Source: Reyranella sp.
Lineage (GTDB): Bacteria > Pseudomonadota > Alphaproteobacteria > Reyranellales > Reyranellaceae
NCBI RefSeq assembly: GCF_017305915.1
Contig: NZ_JAFKJN010000009.1
Coordinates: 1 to 64,000, forward strand
Direction: 5' to 3'
Length of the DNA stretch: 64,000 bases
In this document: piece after piece, positions 9,251-22,685 of the stretch
How the letters are laid out: every line of letters starts with the position of its first letter
Numbering within the stretch: the stretch's first letter is position 1
The notes under the pieces: generated by a model
What the model saw: only the letters and a program-made list of their open reading frames with translations
Told to the model about the DNA's origin: nothing
The model's database searches: none
Position numbers and translations under genes: made by a program

Positions 9251-11346
9251 TTGCGATAAACGCTGCGGACCAGCACCACGCTGCGCGACTTGACCGCGAC
9301 GGTTTCGCCGTCGATGTCGCGCTCGGCCCCGGCGGGATCGGTGCTGTCGAGCAGCAGGCGCGTCGGCAATCGGGGCGGCGGCAACTTGAAGGTGCGGTCG
9401 TCCGGCATCGGATTGAACAGGCAGGTGAGGATCGGCACACGGCCGTCGGCCTCTGTCACGGCGCGGCGCAGCACCAGGGTGCGCTCCTGCGGGTTGTTCC
9501 ACGCGTCGGGCGACAGCCCCTGGCCATGCTCGTCGAACCAGGCGATGTCGAGCACGTCCGGCGCCGGCTTGTCCTTGCCGTGCAGGAAGTTGGCGCAGCG
9601 CAGCACCGGATGGCGGTGGCGCAGCGCGATCACCCGCGCGGTGAAGTCGGTGAGCAGGCGGCCCTGCTCGCTGTCGGCCAGGCGCCAGTCGATCCACGAG
9701 CTCTCGTTGTCCTGGGCATAGGCGTTGTTGTTGCCGTTCTGGGTGCGGCCGAGCTCATCGCCGGCCAGCAGCATCGGCGTGCCCTGGGCGAGGAACACCG
9801 TTGCGATCATCGCGCATTGCAGGCGGAAGCGCGTGTCATTGATCGCCGGATCGTCGGTCGGGCCCTCGGCGCCCCAGTTCGCGGAGAGATTTTCCGAATG
9901 GCCGTCCTTGTTGTTCTCGCCGTTGGCCTCGTTGTGGCGCTCGGCGTAGCTCACGACGTCGCGCAGGGTGAAGCCGTCGTGGCTGGCGACGAAGTTGACC
10001 GAGGCCCACGGCCGACGGCGGCGGCGCTCGAAAAGATCGCTGGAGCCCGCCAACCGTGCCGCGAAGTCGGAGCGCTGGCCCTCGTCGCCGCGCCAGTAGC
10101 GGCGCACGCCATCGCGGAAGCGGTCGTTCCATTCGGCCCATCCCGGCGGATGGTTGCCGAGCTGGTAGCCGCCCGGTCCGAGATCCCACGGCTCGGAGAT
10201 CAGCTTGACCTTCGACAGCACCGGGTCCTGGCGGACGGCATCGAAGAAGCCCGAGCCGGGATCGAAGCCCGGGCCCTCGCGGCCGAGGATGGTGCCGAGA
10301 TCGAAGCGGAAGCCGTCGACATGGAACGAGGTCACCCAGTAGCGCAGCGAATCCATCACCATCTGCAGCACGCGCGGATGGGAGAGGTTCACCGTGTTGC
10401 CGGTGCCGGTGTCGTTGATGTAGTGGCGCGGATTGTCGGGGACCAGCCGGTAGTAGCTGGCATTGTCGAGCCCGCGGAAGGAGAGCGTCGGCCCGAACTC
10501 GTTGCCCTCGGCGGTGTGGTTGTAGACGACGTCGAGCAGGACCTCGAGACCCGCCGCATGCAGGCGGCGCACGGCGATGCGCATGTCGTCGACGGTGCCG
10601 TCGGAGAGGTAGCGCGGCTCGATCGAGAAGAAGCTGAGGGTGTTGTAGCCCCAGTAGTTCCGCAGCTCCTTCACCAGCAGATGGCGGTCCTGCAGGAAGG
10701 CATGGATCGGCATCAGCTCGACCGAGGTGATGCCGAGCCGCCGCAGATGGTCGATGGTGGCGGGATCGGCCAGGGCGGCGAAGGTGCCGCGCTCGCGCGG
10801 TCGCAGGTCCTGCCGAAGCTCGGTCAGCCCCTTGAGATGCGCCTCGTAGATCACCGTGTCGGACCACGGCACGTTGGGCGGCCGGTCGTCGCCCCAGTTG
10901 AAGTCGTCGGACACCACGATGCCCTTGGCGACACCGGGGGCGCTGTCGCGGCGGTCGAGCGAGAGGTCGCCGCGCGGCGAGTTCACGCGATAGCCGAACA
11001 TCGCGTCGGAGGTCCGGTACTCGCCGACGATGCGGCGGGCGTAAGGGTCGAGCAGCAGCTTGTGCGAGTTGAAGCGATGGCCACGCTGCGGTTCGTAGGG
11101 GCCGTGCGCGCGGAAGCCGTAAATCACACCGGGCCGCGCGTCAGGTAGGTAGCCGTGCCAGACCTCGTCGGTGCATTCGGGCAGGGTAAGACGCGTGACC
11201 TCGCGGCGGCCCGCCGGATCGAACAGGCAGAGATCGACGCGATGGGCGTTGGCCGAGAAGACGGCGAAGTTGATGCCCAGGCCGTCCCAGGTCGCGCCGA
11301 GCGGAGAGGGACTGCCCGGCAGCAGCTTATCGGGGGAGAACGCCAC
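9247..11346 (-). CDS. glgX: glycogen debranching enzyme
   Basis: GlgX hydrolyses alpha-1,6 branch points of glycogen, preferring short stubs. The 699-residue protein shows an N-terminal CBM48-like domain (PLGATWDGLGINFAVFSANA, residues 15-34), then GH13 motifs: LLDVVYNHTAEG at 270-281, nucleophile Asp349 in HVDGFRFDLGT, acid Glu385 in LISEPWDLG, and SHDGFTLRD near residue 455. Length and motif order match bacterial GlgX/TreX isoamylase-type enzymes. It lies 2 nt after glgB and overlaps treZ by 4 nt. Confidence 0.95.
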   Translation of the reverse strand: MAFSPDKLLPGSPSPLGATWDGLGINFAVFSANAHRVDLCLFDPAGRREVTRLTLPECTDEVWHGYLPDARPGVIYGFRAHGPYEPQRGHRFNSHKLLLDPYARRIVGEYRTSDAMFGYRVNSPRGDLSLDRRDSAPGVAKGIVVSDDFNWGDDRPPNVPWSDTVIYEAHLKGLTELRQDLRPRERGTFAALADPATIDHLRRLGITSVELMPIHAFLQDRHLLVKELRNYWGYNTLSFFSIEPRYLSDGTVDDMRIAVRRLHAAGLEVLLDVVYNHTAEGNEFGPTLSFRGLDNASYYRLVPDNPRHYINDTGTGNTVNLSHPRVLQMVMDSLRYWVTSFHVDGFRFDLGTILGREGPGFDPGSGFFDAVRQDPVLSKVKLISEPWDLGPGGYQLGNHPPGWAEWNDRFRDGVRRYWRGDEGQRSDFAARLAGSSDLFERRRRRPWASVNFVASHDGFTLRDVVSYAERHNEANGENNKDGHSENLSANWGAEGPTDDPAINDTRFRLQCAMIATVFLAQGTPMLLAGDELGRTQNGNNNAYAQDNESSWIDWRLADSEQGRLLTDFTARVIALRHRHPVLRCANFLHGKDKPAPDVLDIAWFDEHGQGLSPDAWNNPQERTLVLRRAVTEADGRVPILTCLFNPMPDDRTFKLPPPRLPTRLLLDSTDPAGAERDIDGETVAVKSRSVVLVRSVYRK

Positions 11347-11348
11347 GC

Positions 11349-13525
11349 TTAGCCTTCGGCTCGCAGCACGATGGTGGCAAGCGGCGGCAGGGTGAGGTCG
11401 AGCGACTGCAGCTCGCCGTGCGCCGGCTCGGACGAGGTCGACACGCCGCCGTCGTTGCCCATGTCGCTGCCCCCGTAGAAGCGCGAATCGGTGTTGGCGA
11501 TCTCGCGCCAGCGGCCCTCGCGCGGCACGCCGATGCGATAGTGATGGCGCGGCGCCGGGGTCATGTTGCAGACCACCAGAACCGGCGAATCGCCGGAGTC
11601 ACCGGAGCGCAGGAAGGCGAAGACCGAGTTGGCGCGATCGTCGCCGATGATCCAGCGGAAGCCCTCGCCCGACGCGTCGCGGCGATGCAGGGCAGGTTCG
11701 CGGCGATAGAGGCCGTTGAGGTCGCGCACCAGGCGCTGGATGCCGGCATGGTTGGGGTCGTCGAGCAGGAGCCAGTCGATCTCGCCGTCGTGGTTCCATT
11801 CGCGCTCCTGGGCGATCTCGCCGCCCATGAACAGCAGCTTCTTGCCGGGATGGGTCCACATGAAGCCGAAATAGGCGCGCAGGTTGGCGAACTTCTGCCA
11901 GCGGTCGCCGGGCATGCGAGTGAGCAGCGAGCCCTTGCCGTGCACGACCTCGTCATGGCTGAGCGGCAGGATGAAGCGCTCGGAGAAGGCGTAGATCAGG
12001 CCGAAGGTCAGGCCGTCATGGTGGTATTGGCGATAGATCGAATCGCGCTCCATGTAATGCAGCGTGTCGTGCATCCAGCCCATGTTCCACTTGAAGGCGA
12101 AGCCGAGGCCGAGCTCGGAGACCGGCTGGGTGACGCCGGGCCAGGCGGTCGATTCCTCGGCAATTACCACCGCGCCGGCGCAGCGCTCCTGCACCACGGC
12201 GTTGAGATGGCGCAGGAAGTCGATGGCCTCGAGATGCTCGCGGCCGCCATAGACGTTGGGGATCCAGTCGCTGCCGCGGCTGTAGTCGCGGTAGAGCATC
12301 GAGGCCACGGCATCGACGCGCAGGCCGTCGACGTGGAAGTGCTCCAGCCAGTGCAGCGCGCTCGCGATCAGGAAGCCCTGCACCTCGCGGCGGCCGAAAT
12401 TGTAGATGAAGGTGTTCCAGTCGCGATGGAAGCCTTCGCGCGGATCGAGATGCTCGTACAGCGCCGTGCCGTCGAAGCGGGCGAGACCATGGGCGTCGGT
12501 CGGGAAATGCGCCGGCACCCAATCGAGGAGGACGCCGAGGCCCGCGGTGTGGGCGCGGTCGACGAAGCGGGCGAAGCCCTCGGGCGAACCGTAGCGGCCG
12601 GTCGGCGCGAACAGGCCGAGCGGCTGATAGCCCCACGAGCCGCCGAACGGATGCTCGGTGATCGGCAGCAGCTCGAGATGGGTGAAGCCCATGTCGACGG
12701 CGTAGGGGATCAGCCGGTCGGCCATGTCGTCCCAGGTCTGGCTGGCGCGCATCCACGAGCCCGCATGGACCTCGTAGATCGAGATCGGCGCGTCGCGCAT
12801 CTGGCGTTGCGCGCGCTTGGCCATCCAGTCCGCGTCGTTCCAGTCGAACGGCTCGGGCGAGGCGACGACCGACGCGGTCGCGGGCGGCGGCTCGGCCTGC
12901 TTGGCGAGCGGATCGGCCTTCTGCGGCTGCGGCACGCCGCCGGCGCCGACGACGTCGAACTTGTAGCGGGCGCCGGGCGCCACCCGCGGCACGAACAGCT
13001 CCCACACGCCAGAGGGATAGCGCAGCCGCATCGGATGGCGCCGCGAATCCCAGGCATTGAAGTCGCCGACCACGGCGACGCGCGTGGCATTGGGCGCCCA
13101 GACCGAGAAGCCGACGCCCGGCACGCCCTGGAAGGTCATGGCGTTGGCGCCGAGCACGCGCGCCATCTCGAAGTGGCGGCCCTCGTTGAAGAGATGGAGG
13201 TCGACGTCGCCCAGCAAGGGGTCGAAGGAGTACGGGTCCTCGGTCTCCTGCACGGCGCCGGGCCACTTGATTCGCAGCAGGTAGGGCGCGCGATCGGTCA
13301 CGCGGCCTTCGAAGAAGCCGTCGGGCGCGGTGCCCTCGAGCCGGCCGATCCCTTTGCGGTCGCTGCGCCGCAGGACCTCGACGCCCTGCGCGCCCGGCAG
13401 GAAGGCGCGGATCGCCCGGCCCGACGAGCTATCGCGTGGGCCCAGCAGCTTGAAGGGATCGCCGTGGCGGCCGTGCGCCAATGCCTCGGCTTCGGGCGAG
13501 GCCAGGGTCGAGATCGCCGCGGCCA

Positions 13526-13526
<1 letters not shown>
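11349..13526 (-). CDS. glgB: 1,4-alpha-glucan branching enzyme
   Basis: GlgB introduces alpha-1,6 branches into the glucan made by GlgE. The 725-residue protein has an N1 domain ([13 protein letters not shown]), a CBM48 domain around [21 protein letters not shown] (140-160), and a GH13 barrel with nucleophile Asp405 ([14 protein letters not shown]), Glu458 ([11 protein letters not shown]) and [13 protein letters not shown]. Asp405 and Glu458 fall at the same numbers as in E. coli GlgB. ATG 13526 shares one base with the treS stop (TGATG). The frame continues open upstream through treS, but that translation is arginine-rich shadow. Confidence 0.96.
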
Positions 13527-16821
<3,295 letters not shown>

Positions 16822-16825
<4 letters not shown>

Positions 16826-19800
16826 GCGGTTTCCTCGGGCGACAGCCGCCACAGCACGAACGGCGACCGTGCAGGATCGAGCCGCAGCCATTGCCGCTTG
16901 CCGTGCAGGGTGAAGCGGCGGCCGGTCATCAGGTCCTCGGCGGCGAGCGAGGCGCTGTCGGGCAGCTTCCATTCCCACAGCGGGATCTCGAAGCTGGTCT
17001 CCTGGACGTTGTGCGGGTCGAAGCTGACGACGGCGAAGACCATGTCCTCGTGGCTGGGCAGCGCTTTGCCGTAGGCCATCACCTGGTCGTTGCTCGAATT
17101 GTAGAAGCGCACGCCGAGATGGCTGTGCAGCGCCGGATGTGCCTTGCGGATGCGGTTGAGCCGGGTGATCTCGCCGACGATGTTGCCCGGCGCGTCGAAG
17201 TCCCTGATGCGGATCTCGTACTTCTCCGAATCGAGATACTCCTCGCGGCCCGGCAGCGGCGCGCCCTCGCACAATTCGAAGCCGGAATAGACGCCCCACA
17301 GGCCGGACAGGGTCGCGGCCAGCACGGCGCGGATCAGGAAGCCCGGGCGGCCCGAGCTCTGCAGGAAGATCGGATTGATGTCCGGCGTGTTGACGAAGAA
17401 GTTCGGCCGGAAGAACTCGGCCGGCGCGGTCGTCGTCAGCTCGGTCAGGTACTCCTCGAGCTCCTGCCTGGTGTTGCGCCAGGTGAAGTACGTGTAGCTC
17501 TGCGAGAAGCCGACCTTGGCCAGCCGGTACATCATCTTCGGATGGGTGAAGGCCTCCGACAGGAACATCGCGTCGGGGTGGCGTCCGCGCACGTCGGCGA
17601 TCATCCACTGCCAGAACGGCAGCGGCTTGGTGTGCGGATTGTCGACGCGGAAGATCTTCACGCCGTGATCGGCCCAGAACAGCACCACGTCGCGCAGCGC
17701 CTCCCACAGGCTCGGGATGGCGCCGCCGGCATAGAAATCGACGTTGACGATGTCCTCGTACTTTTTGGGCGGGTTCTCGGCGTATTTGATCGTGCCGTCA
17801 GGCCGGTGCTTGAACCAGTCGGGATGCTGCCTGAGCCACGGATGGTCGGGCGAGCACTGGATGGCGAAGTCGATCGCCAGCTCCAGCCCGTGCTCGCGCG
17901 CCGCCACGACCAGCCGCTTGAAGTCCTCGAAGGTTCCGAGCTGCCGATGCAGTGCGTCGTGGCCGCCGTCGGGGCTACCGATGGCGTAGGGGCTGCCGAC
18001 GTCGTCGGGTGCGGGGGTCAGCGTGTTGTTCTTGCCCTTGCGCGCCGTGGTGCCGATCGGATGGACCGGCGGGAAGTAGAGGACGTCGAAGCCCATGTCG
18101 CGCACGCGCGGCAGGTGGGCGATCACGTCGGCGAGGGTGCCGTGGCGCCTGGGATCGTCGGTCAGCGAGCGCGGGAAGAGCTCGTACCAGGCGGCGAAGC
18201 CCGCCGCCTGGCGCTCGACCTCGAGCGTCAGCGGCTCATGCCGGGCAAGGAAAGGCCGCTCGCCCGAATCGGCGATGACCCTGCGGGTCTCGGGCGAGAT
18301 CAGCGCCTGCACGCTCTCCGCGATATCGCCCTTGCGCAGGGTCGCGAGCACGTCCGACAGGCCGCTGCGGGTGCAGGACTTGCGCGAGATCGCGGTTTCG
18401 AGCGCCAGCCGGACTTCTTCCAGCTCGACGGCGATGTCGACGCCGGCGTCCTGCTTCAGCCGGATGGCGCGGCAGAGCGTGGCGTACTCGTCGATCCAGG
18501 CCTCGACCGTGTAGAGGTAGCGGCCGACCCGGAACGGCGTGAACCGCCCCTGCCAGCGGGCATTGCCCAACGCCGCCATCGGCGTGCGCTGCCAGTCCGG
18601 CTCGTCGGCTGCCTTCCACAGGAGCTCGACCGACAGCACGTCGTGGCCGTCGGCATAGGCGTCGGCTTCCACCGTGACGCTCTGGCCGGCGATGCGCTTG
18701 GCGGCGAACGGCCCGCCCGCGACCTGCGGCGCGATGTTCTCGATGATCGTCCGCGGCGCCATCGCGGCATCCAGCACCGCCGCCTTGGGCGCCGCGCCGG
18801 CCATGACGGGACGCAGCGGCGGATGGGCGACGATCCTGACTTCGCCCGCCTTCAACAGCGTCTCGTCGGGCTTGAGCGCGATCGGCGACGGCCGGTCGTT
18901 GGCGAGGTCGGTGTTGATCAGCACCAGCCGGTCGCGCCCGCTCATCTCGAGCGCGGTCACCTTGTGGCCGGCCCCGGTCAGGCTGCGCATCTTGCCGCCG
19001 CCGGTCAGCGCGATCGCTGACGCGATCGCCTCGGCGAGCGGTGGCTCGCCGTCCATCTTCGGCAGCGCCGACGGGAAGCGTGAATCGAGCGGATGGTCGG
19101 CCATGAACTCGAAGCCCATCGGCACCAGCAGGCCATCGGACGTCGCGGCGGCGAGCTTCAGCTCCTGCTCGTAGAGCCGGCGTCGTGCCTCGCCCTGTAC
19201 CCGCTGCGCCAGCCGCGGGCCGAACGGCGCCTCGACCGGGGCGATGATCGGTGCGATGCGGCGCAGCAGCTCGTGCTCCTCGATGTACCAGGGCGCGCGG
19301 CGATCCCACCACGGCGTCGAGGCGAACACGCCGTCGAGGCCGAGGCCCGCGAGCGGCGCGAGCCGCGACCAGTCCAGGCCCGGCGTCCAGCCGTAGAAGC
19401 GGCCGCCGACGGCCGCGATCAGCCCGCGCAGGAACTCCGGCGGTACATGCTCCAGGCCGAGCACGCGAAAGCCGGCGACGCCTTCCTTCTTCCAGGCGCC
19501 GAGGCGGTTCGACCACCGCTCGAGCAGGTCGGCGCGGTCGAACCGGGCGAAGGCGGCGTCGATGTCGGCGCTGGGCCGGCGAGGATCGAGGGCGGCGGGG
19601 CCGACCGGCGGCTCATAGCCCGTGCGATCCGCCGCATCGACGGCGACGCGATCGAGGACGACGTCGACCAACAGCTCGAGGCCGGCCCGCTTCGCCGCCG
19701 TTGCCGCAGCCGCGAGGGCCGCTTCGGTGGTGTCATAAGTGCCGAGCCGCGGGTCGGGCCGGTCAAGGTCGCCGGCAAGAAAGAGGTCGCCGCGCTGTCC

Positions 19801-19965
19801 GGGTCGGGTGAAGGGTGCGGTGCAAATCTGGCGGAAGCCCAGCCGCCGGGCGCGTTGCAAATGCGCAGGCCACGCGGTGATTTGGCCGGCAAGCGCGCCG
19901 GGCAGGTAGTAGAGGGCCGCGCTGGCAGCACGGATCGCCCCCGAAATCTCAGGCTGCCGCTCCAT
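16822..19965 (-). CDS. glgE: alpha-1,4-glucan:maltose-1-phosphate maltosyltransferase, long form
   Basis: GlgE extends alpha-1,4-glucan with maltosyl units from maltose-1-phosphate. Catalytic residues are Asp775 ([10 protein letters not shown]), Glu804 (FLSEAFTHP) and Asp862 (NTPDINP); their spacing of 29 and 58 matches Streptomyces GlgE (Asp394, Glu423, Asp480). The whole enzyme is thus shifted by about 381 residues. The extra N-terminal region has barrel-like segments ([39 protein letters not shown]) but lacks the usual Asp nucleophile, so it looks like a dead amylase domain. A GlgE N-terminal beta domain starts near residue 400. The gene leads the operon; its ATG has only AGG directly upstream, a weak RBS. 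Confidence 0.93.
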
Positions 19966-20032
19966 CCTGATAGAAAGTCGCGAACGGCCAAATAGTTCCG
20001 TCGAAGCGGCAAAAAGGCTCTACGCTCGCGCC
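19966..20032. promoter_or_regulatory. divergent promoter region, glgE operon and LLM pair
   Basis: This 67-nt gap separates the first codons of the glgE operon (minus) and the monooxygenase pair (plus), so promoter elements for both must lie here or inside the coding ends. It is more A/T-rich than its flanks (for example GGCCAAATAGTTCCG and GCAAAAAGGCTC). I do not see a confident -35/-10 pair or operator, and neither start codon has a strong ribosome-binding site. Confidence 0.4.
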
Positions 20033-21340
20033 ATGAGCAAGAAGCCCTTTCATCTGGCGTGGTTCCTGTCGCAGGGCTACGGCCCCAAGAGCTGGCGCTC
20101 CGACTTCCCGGGCGCCGACGTCGCGCGCTGGATGATGCCCGACCTGTTCATCGACCTCGCACAGGGCATGGAACGGGCGTGCTTCGACTACATGATCATC
20201 GAAGATTCATCGAACGTTCCCTACACCTACAAGGGATCGCACGACACCTATCTGAAGTATGCCGCCTCGGCGCCCAAGCTCGATCCCGCCGTCCTGGTGC
20301 CCTACCTCGCGCAGGCGACGAAGCATCTCGGCCTGGTGCCGACGCTCTCGGTCAGCGAGTACCCGCCCTATCTATTGGCGCGGCTGGTCAACACCCTCGA
20401 CCACACGACCGAAGGCCGGATCGGCTGGAATTGTGTCACCGGCAGCAACGACGGCGCGGCGCAGAACTACGGCCACGACATGCACCGCCCGCACGACGAG
20501 CGCTACGACGTGGCCGACGAGTTCGCCGACCTGGTGACCCGACTGTGGGAGGCCTGGGAGCCCGATGCCGTCGTGCTCGACCGCGAGAATCACGTCTTCG
20601 CCGACGGCAGCAAGGTCCATCCGGTGAATCACGCCGGCAAGTACTTCAAGGTGCGCGGGCCGCTCAACGCGCCGCGCTCGCCGCAGGGGCGCGTGCCGAT
20701 CTGCCAGGCCGGCGGCTCGCCGCGCGGCCTGGAGTTTGCATCGCGCTGGGCCGACACGATCATCACCGAAGGCGGCGGCAGTGCGGCGAGCATGAAGGCC
20801 TATCGCGACGGCATCCGCAAACGCGCCACGGCGCTCGGCCGCAATCCCGACGACATCAAGGTGCTGTTCCTCGCCCATCCCATCATCGACACCACGATGG
20901 CGGCCGCGCGCGAGCGCCAGCGCCGCGAGGCGGCCGCCGCCGAGGAGCATATCGACATGGCGCTCTCCAGCATGTCGCGGCTGACCGGCATCGATTTCGA
21001 TCGGTTCGATCTCGACGAGCCGCTGCCGGCGCATCTCACCACCAACGGCCATCAGTCGGCGCTCGCCAAGTGGATCGGCAAGACGCCGCGCACCCTGGTG
21101 CTCTCCTACGCCCGCAAGGACGGCATCGACTTCACCGGCACCGCCGACCATGTCGCCGGCGTGATGCAGGAGCTGATGGAGGAGGTCGGCGGCGACGGCT
21201 TCCTGATCTTCAACAGCTACTTCGACCGCCGCTACGTGGTCGAGATCTGCGACGGGCTGGTGCCCGAGCTGCAGCGCCGCGGCCTGACCCGCAAGGCCTA
21301 CGCCCACAGGCACCTGCGCGACAACCTGCTGGAGTTCTAA
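20033..21340 (+). CDS. LLM class flavin-dependent monooxygenase (NtaA/DmoA/SnaA type), copy 1
   Basis: This 435-residue luciferase-like monooxygenase belongs to the NtaA/SnaA/DmoA branch, which uses reduced FMN from a separate reductase to oxidise amines, aminopolycarboxylates or organosulfur compounds. Family features are the opening FHLAWFLSQGYGPKSWR, the YDVADEFADLVTRLWEAWEPDA segment and the ICQAGGSPRGLEFASRWAD phosphate-site region, with a C-terminal GGDGFLIFNSYF. It is followed 8 nt later by a close paralogue, so it is a tandem duplication. No flavin reductase gene is nearby. The substrate cannot be told from the sequence. Confidence 0.9.
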   Translation: MSKKPFHLAWFLSQGYGPKSWRSDFPGADVARWMMPDLFIDLAQGMERACFDYMIIEDSSNVPYTYKGSHDTYLKYAASAPKLDPAVLVPYLAQATKHLGLVPTLSVSEYPPYLLARLVNTLDHTTEGRIGWNCVTGSNDGAAQNYGHDMHRPHDERYDVADEFADLVTRLWEAWEPDAVVLDRENHVFADGSKVHPVNHAGKYFKVRGPLNAPRSPQGRVPICQAGGSPRGLEFASRWADTIITEGGGSAASMKAYRDGIRKRATALGRNPDDIKVLFLAHPIIDTTMAAARERQRREAAAAEEHIDMALSSMSRLTGIDFDRFDLDEPLPAHLTTNGHQSALAKWIGKTPRTLVLSYARKDGIDFTGTADHVAGVMQELMEEVGGDGFLIFNSYFDRRYVVEICDGLVPELQRRGLTRKAYAHRHLRDNLLEF

Positions 21341-21348
21341 AGCCGGCG

Positions 21349-22653
21349 ATGAAGGACCACTTCCATCTCGCCTGGTTCCTGTCGCAGGGCTACGGCCCGA
21401 AGACCTGGCGCTCAGCCTGGCCGGGCAGCGACAGCGACCTCAGGCGCTGGATGATGCCGGACCTGTTCATCGATCTCGCCAAGGGGCTGGAGCGCGGCGG
21501 CTTCGACTACATGATCATCGAGGATTCCTCGATGGTGCCCTACACCTACAAGGGCAGCCACGACACCTATCTCAAGTATGCCGCCAGCACGCCCAAGCTC
21601 GACCCTGCCGTGCTGGTCTCCTACCTCGCCCCGGTGACGAAGCATCTCGGCCTGGTGCCGACACTCTCGACCAGCGAATACCCGCCCTATCTGCTAGCCC
21701 GCCTGGTCAACACGCTCGACCATGTGACCGAGGGCCGGATCGGCTGGAACTGCGTGACCAGCAGCAACGACGGCGCCGCCGAGAATTACGGCCACGACGC
21801 GCAGCGACCGCATAACGAGCGCTACGACGTCGCCGACGAGTTCACCGATGTGGTGACGCGGCTGTGGGAAGCGTGGGAGCCCGATGCCGTCGTGCTCGAC
21901 CGCGAGAACCACCTTTTCGCCGACGGCGCCAAGGTCCATGCGATCAACCACGAGGGCAAATACTTCAAGGTCCGCGGGCCGTTGAACGCGCCGCGTTCGC
22001 CGCAGGGCCGCGTGCCGATCTGCCAGGCCGGCGGCTCGCCGCGCGGCCAGGCCTTCGCCGCGCGCTGGGCCGACACCATCATCACCAACGCTATCACCGT
22101 CGAGGCGATGAAGGCGTTCCGCGCGGAAGTGCGCCGCCTCGCCGCCAGCTACGGCCGCGATCCTGACAGCATCAAGGTGCTGTACCTCACCTATCCGATC
22201 GTCGACGTCACCGAGGAGGCGGCGCGCGAGCGGCGCCGCCTGCTGGCCGAGGAGGACGGCCGCCATCTCGACCTCAACCTGTCGGGCCTGTCGCGGCTGA
22301 CCAACATCGACTTCGCGCAGTTCGATCTCGACCAGCCGCTGCCCGAGGGCCTCACCACCAACGGCCACCAGTCCTCGCTCGCCAACTGGATCGGCAAGAC
22401 GCCGCGCTCGCTCGCCACCGGCAGCCGCCGCCAGGGCTTCGAGGTGGTCGGCACGCCCGACAGCGTCGCCAGCCGGATGCAGGACATCGTCCAGGAGACG
22501 GGCGGCGACGGGTTCCTGATCTTCAACACCTATTTCGACAGGCGCTACGTCATGGAGATCTGCGATGGGCTGGTGCCTGAGTTGCAGCGTCGGGGACTGA
22601 CTCGCAAGGCCTATGCCCACAAGCTCTTGCGGGATAACCTGCTGGAGTTCTAA
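21349..22653 (+). CDS. LLM class flavin-dependent monooxygenase (NtaA/DmoA/SnaA type), copy 2
   Basis: The second, 434-residue copy aligns almost end to end with copy 1, and long blocks are identical (for example RWMMPDLFIDLA, YTYKGSHDTYLKYAAS, PRSPQGRVPICQAGGSPRG and the C-terminal DGLVPELQRRGLTRKAYAH). Differences cluster around residues 240-260 and 350-375, where a GGGSAAS stretch is replaced by ITVEA. I take ATG 21349; the frame is open far upstream but that is shadow of copy 1. The two probably form heteromers or have split substrates, which is inference. A D-aminoacylase-type gene follows after 32 nt. Confidence 0.9.
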   Translation: MKDHFHLAWFLSQGYGPKTWRSAWPGSDSDLRRWMMPDLFIDLAKGLERGGFDYMIIEDSSMVPYTYKGSHDTYLKYAASTPKLDPAVLVSYLAPVTKHLGLVPTLSTSEYPPYLLARLVNTLDHVTEGRIGWNCVTSSNDGAAENYGHDAQRPHNERYDVADEFTDVVTRLWEAWEPDAVVLDRENHLFADGAKVHAINHEGKYFKVRGPLNAPRSPQGRVPICQAGGSPRGQAFAARWADTIITNAITVEAMKAFRAEVRRLAASYGRDPDSIKVLYLTYPIVDVTEEAARERRRLLAEEDGRHLDLNLSGLSRLTNIDFAQFDLDQPLPEGLTTNGHQSSLANWIGKTPRSLATGSRRQGFEVVGTPDSVASRMQDIVQETGGDGFLIFNTYFDRRYVMEICDGLVPELQRRGLTRKAYAHKLLRDNLLEF

Positions 22654-22685
22654 TCCGGCTGGCCAGGTTTCTTCGGGAGGAAACG

